Shown here in pieces: positions 35,224 to 42,475 of a stretch of DNA of 64,000 bases. Position numbers and translations under genes: made by a program. Each line of letters begins with the position of its first letter. Positions within the stretch are counted from its first letter, which is position 1. This DNA comes from Neobacillus muris (GTDB lineage Bacteria > Bacillota > Bacilli > Bacillales > Cytobacillaceae): positions 114,840 to 178,839 of the forward strand of contig NZ_CALPDF010000007.1 in the NCBI RefSeq assembly GCF_943193175.1, given 5' to 3'. Under the pieces are notes generated by a model. The model saw only the letters and a program-made list of their open reading frames with translations, searched no databases and was not told the DNA's origin.

Positions 35224-35412
35224 TCAAAAGATTTCTTTTATAAAAATAAAATTCTTCACAAGTTCTGCTTCACTGATCGAAATTCTATTCGCTAAATCTT
35301 TCGTTCTAAATACAAACTCTTTAACCCCTATAAATTCTGACTCACTTATCAAGTAAAACTGCGTTCCTTTTTTATAGCCATTAAACTGCCTGTTTAGTCG
35401 ATATACTTTCAT
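35224..35412 (-). CDS. Small conserved-looking hypothetical protein
   Basis: 62 residues beginning MKVYRLNRQFNGYKKGTQFYLISESEF, with alternating polar and hydrophobic residues that suggest a small beta-rich fold, then an amphipathic helix (ISEAELVKNFIF). AGAGG precedes the ATG by about nine bases. It lies 36 bases downstream of the anti-sigma-like gene on the same strand and may be co-transcribed. Function unknown. Confidence 0.55.
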   Translation of the reverse strand: MKVYRLNRQFNGYKKGTQFYLISESEFIGVKEFVFRTKDLANRISISEAELVKNFIFIKEIF

Positions 35413-35447
35413 GTAATAACCTCTACTGCTTGATTTGGAAATGAAGC

Positions 35448-36203
35448 TTACTCTTCTTTACTTGGTTGAAGCGGCTCGTTTTTTAAAATACTTTCTACTT
35501 CTTCATACCCTTCTAGAAAAGCAAAGTTATATCTTGCTGGAAGCGCAAAAACATATTCTTTATTTTGCCCCAGCATCTTTGGTCCAATTGGTGCTGCTCC
35601 AATATGAAATTCTTCGTTTTGAAGGGAGGACCATTGTTCCATAGTGAAAACCATAATTGGAATATCTTGTCTCGGGTTATCTTCTGTCCAATCAGGATGC
35701 CTAATTAAGAGGATCGGTCCATTTTCCATCGGCTGTTGGTCAGCACTAACCCCTTCCCATGAATCCGAAACAATTTGGTACCCCTCCCAGCTTTTTGGCA
35801 ATGAGAAAGTAAATCCATATTCTGTATTTTCATATACCATATTTTCATCCGGTTTGTTCTGATCATGATCCTCTGTATCAGGGTTCTTACTATTTTTATC
35901 TGATGAAATCGGTTCTTCACTTTTCTTTCTTGCTTCAGTTGAACCAGATTGGGATGGGCTGTCGTCATGAATCGGAAAAGTAATAATTGCAAACAGCAGG
36001 AGAGCCGCGATACTTGCTAAGCCGACTGAAATCTTTTTCATTATACCAGCTCTTTTTTTCTTTTGATCGTATGAACGTGCAAATTGGAGAATGGTTTCAT
36101 GGATGGCATCTTGAACTTCCTTCGTATACTTCTGATCATAATCAGGTTCAGGCAAGGATCGAATTTTTCTCTCTAAATCATAAAATCTCTGATTGTCATT
36201 CAT
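35448..36203 (-). CDS. Membrane-anchored anti-sigma-like protein (orphan)
   Basis: 251 residues. A cytoplasmic N-terminus (about 1-55, helical, charged) is followed by a single membrane helix (ISVGLASIAALLLFAIITF) and a Ser/Glu/Asp-rich linker. The outer domain begins YENTEYGFTFSLPKSWEGYQIV, a pattern often seen in PsbP/YpsB-like extracytoplasmic domains of Bacillus anti-sigma factors. Its ATG overlaps the stop of a broken sigma-factor gene upstream, the classic sigma/anti-sigma arrangement. The partner is dead, so this protein is probably left without its target. Confidence 0.6.
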   Translation of the reverse strand: MNDNQRFYDLERKIRSLPEPDYDQKYTKEVQDAIHETILQFARSYDQKKKRAGIMKKISVGLASIAALLLFAIITFPIHDDSPSQSGSTEARKKSEEPISSDKNSKNPDTEDHDQNKPDENMVYENTEYGFTFSLPKSWEGYQIVSDSWEGVSADQQPMENGPILLIRHPDWTEDNPRQDIPIMVFTMEQWSSLQNEEFHIGAAPIGPKMLGQNKEYVFALPARYNFAFLEGYEEVESILKNEPLQPSKEE

Positions 36204-36391
36204 AGAAAAATCCCCCCATACTTTTTTGTAGTTTTTTTAAAGCACGATGATAGGTGATTCGAACCTTATTCTCATTCCAGTTTAAAATGGAGGCTGTTTC
36301 AGAGACGGAGAATTCTTTAATCCCTCTCAGAAAAATGGTAGATATCTTTGTTATATAAGTAAAACCACTCAGAAATTTTGCTGCTAATCAT
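36196..36391 (-). pseudogene. Sigma-70 family (ECF-type) sigma factor with internal deletion
   Basis: Minus-strand frame 1 starts ATG 36391 and reads MISSKISEWFYLYNKDIYHF, the beginning of region 2. It then jumps to another frame reading FLRGIKEFSVSETASILNW and NENKVRITYHRALKKLQ, the region 4 helix-turn-helix, ending TGA inside the next gene's start. About 100 residues between (promoter melting and -10 recognition) are missing and the frames do not match. It cannot make a working sigma factor. Confidence 0.75.
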
Positions 36392-36586
36392 CCGCTGATC
36401 AACTCCATTTCCCCTCCAATTTTTTTCTACTTAGTAAGTTAGTCGATTCAGAACATGATTTATTTCAATTTATATAAAATTAGGTTAACACGAATCGTAA
36501 CCATGCAAAAAAGGGAGACAGAATCCTAAAAAGAATACTGTCTCCAGATGATCCCTAGTCCCTTTGGCCATGATCGGATCGTGAAA

Positions 36587-36951
36587 CTATTTGTTCACTT
36601 TTATTTTCTCGGGTATGGCCTTCCAGTATGCAGGGTTTTCTAAGCCGAGACGCCAAATCCCGATTCCCAGCAGGTCATATTTTTCTACAAGGTTCAGCTT
36701 GAACTTCAGACTATAGCTATTTTCAAACCAAGCCTGGTGGCTATGCTGCTTAAACTGGTGTAGTATGAGTCGACGGTCGGCTGGGAGCCTGGAAACGTTC
36801 CTTCTTGTTCGGTATAGAAGCCTAAAACTTCACGAGAGGTTTCCTTCCTTTTGCTTTCCTCTTTTCCTTCTGAAGGACTACAAGATGACATGAGCCATAA
36901 TCCGATGCTTAAAGAAATAATGGTGAATAACCGGCAGCCCTTTTTCACCAT
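36587..36951 (-). pseudogene. GH18-type lipoprotein glycosidase with internal deletion
   Basis: The N-terminal 60 residues form a lipoprotein signal (LFTIISLSIGLWLMSSC) and the start of a GH18 barrel (VLGFYTEQEGTFPGSQPTVDSY). The frame then shifts into SHQAWFENSYSLKFKLN, VEKYDLLGIGIWRLGLENP and the terminal AYWKAIPEKIKVNK, which is the end of the same kind of protein. The catalytic DxxDxDxE strand and about 250 residues are gone. It was probably a spore- or wall-related chitinase-like enzyme. Confidence 0.7.
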
Positions 36952-37119
36952 AACACACCTTCTTCTATTTTTTGTATAGGTCTTTAAGTTGATGAGAAAA
37001 GTGGGAACTTATTCACGATTTGAATTTTCCCTTTTCCTCTCTCGTCCGGGAGGTTAAGGCAGCAGCATTGTGTTATAATATCCACGAGTTATTTTGATTT
37101 TTTCAAGGAGGCAATAGGT

Positions 37120-37359
37120 ATGGACAAGCAAGGTCAAGAAATGTTTTTAAATTTTATTATAGAAAGAGTTCAGGAGGGCAAGGAGGAGGAAGCAAGAGCG
37201 ATTCTTGCTGAGAACTTCAAAAAGCTAGAGGCAGGTACGTTTACACAGGCTGATATTGCAGCGTTTGTCCCTAAGATGATCAGCATTATTAAGCCAGAAA
37301 AATTAGCGGAGCTTCAAGCAGTGGCGATGCAATTTGCCGGGAGCTTCGGTATTAAATAA
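37120..37359 (+). CDS. Small hypothetical helical protein
   Basis: 79 residues, highly charged and helical: FLNFIIERVQEGKEEEARAILAENFKKLEAGTF, then PKMISIIKPEKLAELQAVAMQF. AAGGAGG lies nine bases before the ATG and a terminator (GAGAACC / GGTTCTC, TTATTTTT) follows at 37431, so it is probably expressed. I do not know the family; it is intact, in contrast to its neighbours. Confidence 0.6.
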   Translation: MDKQGQEMFLNFIIERVQEGKEEEARAILAENFKKLEAGTFTQADIAAFVPKMISIIKPEKLAELQAVAMQFAGSFGIK

Positions 37360-37430
37360 GAGCCAACATAATGTAGGATCAGCCCGCCGCTCTTAAAGGA
37401 TTGGCAGAAGAAGAGAATGATTCGTTACGA

Positions 37431-37459
37431 GAGAACCGCGAATGGTTCTCTTATTTTTG
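37431..37459 (+). terminator. Terminator after the 79-residue protein gene
   Basis: GAGAACC pairs with GGTTCTC, then TTATTTTTG. Confidence 0.75.
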
Positions 37460-37566
37460 TATTTTGCCCATCCTCTTCAAGTTGAACTAATCTTAAGATT
37501 TGCCGTCTTTCTTGTTAGTTCTCAGAACGGTATTTGGCAACTCTAATTACCAAATTGTTTAACTTA

Positions 37567-37800
37567 TTAAATTATATTTTTTTGGAAGAATTCTGTAATT
37601 TCCTCAAATGGTATAATATCCGTCTTGTCATACAAATCTGTATGACGAGCATTTGAAATCACCATCAGTTTTTTTCACCTGTAAATTTTTTAAATGCGTC
37701 TTGACTAAAGTATAAAGAATGAGCTTTTTCACTATGTACCATGAGAACCGCATTGCGAATTTCATTACTATATTGTAAAAGTGGCATATTCATATATGAC
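37567..37800 (-). pseudogene. Alpha/beta hydrolase, C-terminal remnant
   Basis: Minus-strand reading gives NAVLMVHSEKAHSLYFSQDAF, FTGEK, then after a frameshift LMVISNARHTDLYDKTDII and PFEEITEFF to a TAA. This is the end of a dienelactone-hydrolase-like protein, including the catalytic His of ARHTDLYD. The nucleophile and the first two thirds are absent. Confidence 0.6.
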
Positions 37801-37830
37801 AAGCCATCGTTTGAGCATATAATCAAAGAA

Positions 37831-37890
37831 CCGAAAGAGTTGTTGATTGTTCCTGAAGTAGACCATGTGGACTTATACGATAATAAGGGA
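37831..37890 (+). pseudogene. Second alpha/beta hydrolase fragment, opposite strand
   Basis: KEPKELLIVPEVDHVDLYDNKG on the plus strand is the same His-containing tail motif as in the fragment at 37567, facing the other way. Only about 20 residues are recognisable. Confidence 0.45.
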
Positions 37891-38122
37891 AGTTAACGTG
37901 TTAATCCACAAGAGGGATAACCCACCAGTGGTTCAATAAGGCGTAACTACTATATAGGCTGCCGACCCGGATTCTCAAAGAAAATTCGGATAATCAACAT
38001 CGTGTGTTGATGCCATTGGAGGTTCTTGATACCAATCACCCTCATCCCCAGTGTTCACCATTTTGCGTATCAATTATTAAACTATCCTGCCCCGGTTGTT
38101 CTATAAAAATGGTGATCCTTCG
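37891..38122. other. Intergenic, no confident gene
   Basis: A 28-codon minus-strand frame (MVNTGDEGDWYQEPPMAS...) lies near 37975-38065 without a ribosome binding site. It may be another gene scrap. Nothing else recognised. Confidence 0.3.
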
Positions 38123-38503
38123 TTATTGGTTAAAGCAGTTGTTCAATTTATTTATTTCTGGATAGTGTAACAATAATTTCTCGTTTGCTAACTCTATCTG
38201 CATACAATACTCCGAATAAGAAACACTTAATTTTTTCATTGCAGGAATGAATACATCATAATAACCACTTGTATTATTAAACACTTTAAGAATTGTTTGG
38301 ATCTTATAAATGGGTGAATTTTTGTATTCTTCGGACTGCCTGTACGCCAAGTATCGGTCGATAACTTCCTTGTTTTCTGACAAGAATTTATCAGGATTTT
38401 CAATAGATTGCTTTGTATTCTCTATCAAGTCACGAATATTTTCTGTGTTAACATGTTTTGTGTTTTCCATTAAGAATAATTGTAAGTCTTCAGTTAACGG
38501 CAA
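38123..38503 (-). CDS. Hypothetical protein, probably truncated
   Basis: 126 residues from a TTG with no ribosome binding site. The same frame is open about 20 codons further upstream (YEEIIAFLDNAPSLPLTEDL) to a TAG, without any start codon there. This suggests that the true N-terminus has been lost. The protein is helical and charged, with LIENTKQSIENPDKFLSENKEVIDRYLAYRQSEEY. Not recognised. Probably another casualty of the local gene decay. Confidence 0.35.
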   Translation of the reverse strand: MPLTEDLQLFLMENTKHVNTENIRDLIENTKQSIENPDKFLSENKEVIDRYLAYRQSEEYKNSPIYKIQTILKVFNNTSGYYDVFIPAMKKLSVSYSEYCMQIELANEKLLLHYPEINKLNNCFNQ

Positions 38504-38883
38504 TGAAGGTGCATTATCCAGAAATGCTATTATTTCTTCATATGCGGATTGCGTATACTGCTCCTATTTTGTAGCTTTGTGCATTTTATGAATTCATTTT
38601 AAAACATTAATAAGTCTTTGAAAATCTAATCATTTGTCCAATTCTTTCCTTTTTTAACTATTCTGCTTCGTTAGCTCCATAACAAAAATAGACCGCCGCA
38701 GCGATTCCATCTAAGGCTCTTGCAACCGTAGTTAAAGAAGCCGTATCAATATGAGGCATTATTATTAATAAGGATTTGGTTGTTTATAGGATATTCTACG
38801 TAAAAAATCTCTATTATAAACAACACTCTTACACTTAAGTAAGAGTAATCACAAATTCATTATTTCAAAGCCACAGCTTTAAG
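38504..38883. other. Intergenic, one doubtful short frame
   Basis: A 33-codon minus-strand frame at 38658-38759 (MPHIDTASLTTVARALDG...) has no ribosome binding site. Otherwise AT-rich and empty. Confidence 0.3.
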
Positions 38884-39048
38884 TTATTTTGTCCAGACAA
38901 TCCCCACAACTTCATCATAATAACTTTCTAATGCCCTGCCTTTCTCTGGAGACATATTAGACACAAAGAATGAGTAATCATTTAAAAGTGCGTTCACGAA
39001 GTCGTATTCTTCTGCAACTTTATCAAACTGTGATTCTGTTGTATTCAA
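38884..39048 (-). pseudogene. SAM-dependent methyltransferase with internal deletion
   Basis: A 54-codon frame from TTG 39048 reads MNTTESQFDKVAEEYDFV, NALLNDYSFFVSNMSPEKGRAL, the standard start of a class I methyltransferase just before the SAM-binding motif. It continues directly into ESYYDEVVGIVWTK, resembling the later strand (YDEVVGID) of the same fold. The glycine-rich DxGxG loop and most of the domain are missing, so no activity is expected. Confidence 0.6.
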
Positions 39049-39315
39049 AAAAATCCCCACTTCCTACTTATCGACATTGTGTTAAAATGCATTCCTTCAC
39101 AATCAAGGTATTTTGGTTGTTGTTATCTGTTTTAGGCTTTCCATAAATTAATCATACGTACCTTCAAAGATAAAGTATTTGGTAGCAGCCTTAAATACCC
39201 AGAAACTAAAATTTACATTTGTAGTGGCAGGTCAACTAAGACTCAAGACCGATAAAAAAAAACAAACATTAAGGTTACTATTATAACGAGAGTCTGGAAA
39301 ATAAAGGAGAACAGG
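39049..39315. other. Intergenic, nothing recognised
   Basis: AT-rich; contains AAGGAG before the lipoprotein gene that follows. No further gene or structured element seen. Confidence 0.4.
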
Positions 39316-39678
39316 ATGAGAATTATAACGAAAAAAGCATTTTTTCTATTATTGTTTTTAGTTATCAGTGTTTCAGCAACAGGATGCAGCCTGTTTAACC
39401 AAAAGCCTGAATTAGAGAAGTCTGTTAAACAAAAAGTGGTGAACCACTTAGTATCTGAAGGATATAAGGAAAATGAATTTAGCGTAGATGTGGAATATCA
39501 CGCAGCTGGGGCTAGTAAAATGGGAGGACCTTACGCCATTCAGGTAAAATTTAATGATGAAAAAAATGTGATCTATTATTACAAGTATGATTATAACTCA
39601 AAGAGTAAGGAAATTACACAATACGGCGTAGCCCCATTGCAAAGTAAAGAAGACAAAAACTTTAAACATGCAGAGTAA
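39316..39678 (+). CDS. DUF3139-like lipoprotein
   Basis: 120 residues. Lipoprotein signal KKAFFLLLFLVISVSATGC with the lipobox Cys near 24, then a small domain KVVNHLVSEGYKENEFSVDVEY...YAIQVKFNDEKNVIYYYKYD. This resembles DUF3139 proteins of Bacilli (the strand pattern ending VxYYYxYD). It would sit on the outer face of the membrane; function unknown. AAGGAG lies nine bases before the ATG. Confidence 0.7.
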   Translation: MRIITKKAFFLLLFLVISVSATGCSLFNQKPELEKSVKQKVVNHLVSEGYKENEFSVDVEYHAAGASKMGGPYAIQVKFNDEKNVIYYYKYDYNSKSKEITQYGVAPLQSKEDKNFKHAE

Positions 39679-40212
39679 AAAAATATAAGCATAATTACGA
39701 GAAATACATTTGTTTCTAAATAATATTGTTGAAATTCTATTGAAGGTCTTGATTGACTTGTAACCATTTTGCTAACTCAAACAAAAAGGACCGCAGAAAG
39801 ACGATCCATCTTTGAGAATGCCCCATATTATAGTTTTGATAAGATGTCAGGTCTGCGTAAAATCTTGTGTAAGTAAAATCTGACAATCTTCGCAAGGCAA
39901 GAAATAATAGGTATAAAAAAACATCATCTGTCAAAACTAATATTGGCTTTTACCATAAAACAGGATAGGGCAATGCAGAAGTGCAACCCGAGCGGTTCTA
40001 TGGTTTTTACCCTAAAACGGACGTATTTATACTGTCCGTTTTTTGTGTCTGTTTTAGGGAAAATAAAAGCGATAAACTTCAGGGGTTTGGGGACAGAGTC
40101 CCCAATTATGATGTTTGGTTCAAAATCTCTAGCTGGCTCAAGATCATGTCCCAACAATTCGTTTAACCTTCATTCTTACCACCTCCCAATTGCTATTACT
40201 TTCAGAACTGCT
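39679..40212. other. Intergenic with hairpins, no confident gene
   Basis: A minus-strand frame at 39737-39934 (ending MGHSQRWIVFLRSFLFELAKW...) lacks a ribosome binding site and may be a remnant. Plus-strand hairpins AAAACGGAC/GTCCGTTTTTT (40014-40044, inside an outer CCCTAAAAC/GTTTTAGGG pair) and TTGGGGAC/GTCCCCAA (about 40086-40104) are present; the first looks like a terminator. Confidence 0.4.
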
Positions 40213-41433
40213 CTACACGTCAAAGCTTTTTTTCCCTTGTTTTTTAACACGATACATCGCAGCATCAGCATGTTTTATCAGCGACTCTACCGTGTCCCCC
40301 TCTTCGGGAGCATACGAGACTCCTATACTGGCAGAAATAAAAAGTGTTTTGCCTGCAATGCTTATTGGTTCAGAGAGTACATCCTGGATCCGCTCCATCA
40401 AGAAATCCACATCAGACCTATCTTGGATATTCGTTTGAAAAATCGTGAACTCATCTCCACCCCAACGGGCCACAAACCGCTTATCTCCAGCGGCAGCGGT
40501 TAACCTTTTGGCCACCTCAATAAGAAGCATATCGCCCATGTCATGTCCATATGTATCGTTGACGTATTTAAACCCATCCAAATCCAGTACCATCAGACTG
40601 TGAATTTCTTTTTTAGATTCCGTTAAAACCTGACTCACGTGCTGCTTAAACAAACGCCTATTTGGCAGATCCGTTACGCTGTCATGGTAAGCAAGATAAG
40701 CAATGGTCTCCTGTGCTGCTTTACTGTCTGTTATATCACGTCCGACGCAAATGGTTTGGATAATTTTTCCTGATTGATCGCGGATATACTCAGCTGTCGT
40801 CTCATACCAGCGATACTCGCCATTTTTATGCCGGACACGGCCGGTAAATCGCACCGTGTCTTGATCAATAAACAACGAGTGGCGATGTGTTAGAAAATCT
40901 TTATTGGTTTCCGGGTGGTTAAAGGATGCTGCTGGTTTCCCGATTACCTCTTCTGGATGATAGCCAAGTAATGCGTGCACAGTTGGGGAAATATACGTGA
41001 ATACGCCATCAGCTGAAATGGAGGAAAGGATGTTTTGGGATTTCTCTGAAATAAACGAGAACATTTCCAGCGCATCCGTGAACTCCTTGCTTTGTTCCAC
41101 TGGCTGCGGAATAGGTTCAAACCTGATGAGACTTCCAATCTCTTGCCCGTCACTTTTAAGCGGAATACTCGTCAATTCAACATAGACTGGACAACCGCTT
41201 TTATGCTGTATTGCCAGTTGAGAACAGCTTTTGATTGGTTGGCCTGAAGAATTCAATAGTTGATCCAGTGACATTTGTGAAAGCTCTTTTGGTGCATAGC
41301 CTAGCATTGTGACTATAGAGTTATTGACATATATAAAATGGCCTTCCCTATCTACTATACTTATCCCGTCAGGATGATTTTCGAATAAACAGTGAAATGG
41401 ACTAAGTTGTTCGAATAAATTTTTTTGCAGCAT
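40213..41433 (-). CDS. PAS-PAS diguanylate cyclase
   Basis: About 406 residues, no membrane helix. PAS domain 1 (about 10-110: FENHPDGISIVDREGHFIYVNNSIVTMLGY) and PAS 2 (about 140-250, with the PAC segment VRHKNGEYRWYETTAEYIRD) precede a GGDEF domain. LAYHDSVTDLPNRRLFKQ opens that domain and the active-site RWGGDEFTIF, near residue 323, is intact. It should make cyclic di-GMP in the cytoplasm in response to a PAS-sensed signal (redox, gas or small ligand). The start is uncertain: a longer frame begins at 41526, but a TATAAT lies inside it and AAAGGTGG favours ATG 41433. No EAL domain. Confidence 0.9.
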   Translation of the reverse strand: MLQKNLFEQLSPFHCLFENHPDGISIVDREGHFIYVNNSIVTMLGYAPKELSQMSLDQLLNSSGQPIKSCSQLAIQHKSGCPVYVELTSIPLKSDGQEIGSLIRFEPIPQPVEQSKEFTDALEMFSFISEKSQNILSSISADGVFTYISPTVHALLGYHPEEVIGKPAASFNHPETNKDFLTHRHSLFIDQDTVRFTGRVRHKNGEYRWYETTAEYIRDQSGKIIQTICVGRDITDSKAAQETIAYLAYHDSVTDLPNRRLFKQHVSQVLTESKKEIHSLMVLDLDGFKYVNDTYGHDMGDMLLIEVAKRLTAAAGDKRFVARWGGDEFTIFQTNIQDRSDVDFLMERIQDVLSEPISIAGKTLFISASIGVSYAPEEGDTVESLIKHADAAMYRVKKQGKKSFDV

Positions 41434-41589
41434 TCTTCCTGTTTCCACCTTTAATGACATTGATTCTATTCTTTGCCCCGAATAGATTTTCTTCTTATTA
41501 TATAATTTCTTAAAATGCAAAGACAATTAAATCTAGGTGTTTCTCAGGACGCCAGTTTGGGCCGGGGAAATCATCGTTCAAAAAGTTCG

Positions 41590-41622
41590 GCTCAGAGGCA
41601 GGAGTCTCTGAGCGCTATTTTT
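41590..41622. terminator. Terminator downstream of the PLA2-like gene
   Basis: GCTCAGAG pairs with CTCTGAGC. T-runs lie on both sides, closest for the minus-strand gene ending at 41657. Confidence 0.65.
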
Positions 41623-41656
41623 ACATTGTGATTTATTTTTATAAGAAGTGATCCAC

Positions 41657-41962
41657 TTAAAACCTTCTGGGTGATGGCGGGCAGCCAACCGATGTTTTGA
41701 GCTTCATGAACTGGTACATCAGGTGCGCCTGTCTGCCTTTTTGAGTGCGGGGATTGATTTTGGACCGCAGGCAATGCATAAACTGCCGATCACAATAGCA
41801 TGGCGAGTTTCCCTGACTAAGGCAGCGGTCGTGATAGTAGCAGCAGCCGTCTACTTCATTAATAGGACGCCCTGGACCGCTGCAGCCTGGGCCGCACCAT
41901 CTGTAGCCGGGAAAAATACAAAAGGAAAACGGGCTTTTCCTTCTTCGTGTCAATGTCTCCAC
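41657..41962 (-). CDS. Phospholipase A2-like protein (parvovirus VP1-like family of Bacilli)
   Basis: 101 residues, Cys-rich. FPGYRWCGPGCSGPGRPINEVDGCCYYHDRCL contains the calcium loop (YxxxGxGCSGPG) and the HD active-site dyad (CCxxHDxC) of the PLA2 fold. Bacillus members are annotated as phospholipase or parvovirus coat VP1-like. It would hydrolyse the sn-2 acyl ester of phospholipids; there is no signal peptide, so the setting is unclear (often sporulation or phage linked). Catalytic residues are visible; activity is unproven. Confidence 0.75.
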   Translation of the reverse strand: METLTRRRKSPFSFCIFPGYRWCGPGCSGPGRPINEVDGCCYYHDRCLSQGNSPCYCDRQFMHCLRSKINPRTQKGRQAHLMYQFMKLKTSVGCPPSPRRF

Positions 41963-42179
41963 CTCCTGGAATTCCTCCTCTTATATGGATATGCCCTAAG
42001 AGAAAAATGGTTTGGACATGCACGATGAAGGTGTGGCCTGTTTGGCTGTCTGAAAGGGTCACCGTTAGTAATCTTTAAGGTCGTTTACCCGCTATTTCAC
42101 TTTCACAGGAACGGCTAATTCCACAACCGCATCCATTGGCCATCAAACCCTGACAGCTGTCTGTCATATATTTGGAGAT

Positions 42180-42419
42180 ATGTATGAAAATCGAACGATT
42201 AATAGTATCATTATGATTTTATTAAAGAGGGAATTGGTCTCGGCAACAGAACTGGCAAAGACGTTTGAGGTTACGACACGGACGATTTATCGTGATGTCG
42301 AAACGCTGCTCTGTAAAGCCAAAAGGGATCCCCATGATTCTGAAGCCAACTATTTTGGGAAAATTTCCGCCGTTTCGGAGTCGATTATTCAAAAAGGGAT
42401 GCTGCCTCAGCAAATCTAA
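42180..42419 (+). pseudogene. YafY-type HTH regulator with internal deletion
   Basis: 79 codons. The first 42 read INSIIMILLKRELVSATELAKTFEVTTRTIYRDVETL, the winged helix of HTH_11/WYL regulators. The sequence then passes into FGKISAVSESIIQKGMLPQQI, a tail unlike the expected AGIPI...GGYGI continuation. A full protein has about 300 residues, so the ligand domain is lost. No ribosome binding site is obvious. Confidence 0.6.
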
Positions 42420-42427
42420 GTTTGAAA

Positions 42428-42462
42428 AAAAGAGGTTGTCCGAAATTCGGACAACCTCTTTT
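42428..42462. terminator. Strong bidirectional terminator
   Basis: A 17-bp perfect stem AAAAGAGGTTGTCCGAA / TTCGGACAACCTCTTTT with a single-base loop lies between the HTH remnant and the end of the lyase gene. Confidence 0.85.
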
Positions 42463-42475
42463 GATTGAAGTCGGG

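Noticed and set aside
38658..38759. 33-codon frame as a peptide gene
   Set aside because: No ribosome binding site and no recognisable family; too weak to call.
39737..39934. 65-codon minus-strand frame
   Set aside because: No ribosome binding site and no family recognised; perhaps a remnant, kept only as part of the intergenic note.
39943..40503. 186-codon plus-strand frame
   Set aside because: Mostly antisense to the GGDEF gene and runs through two hairpins.
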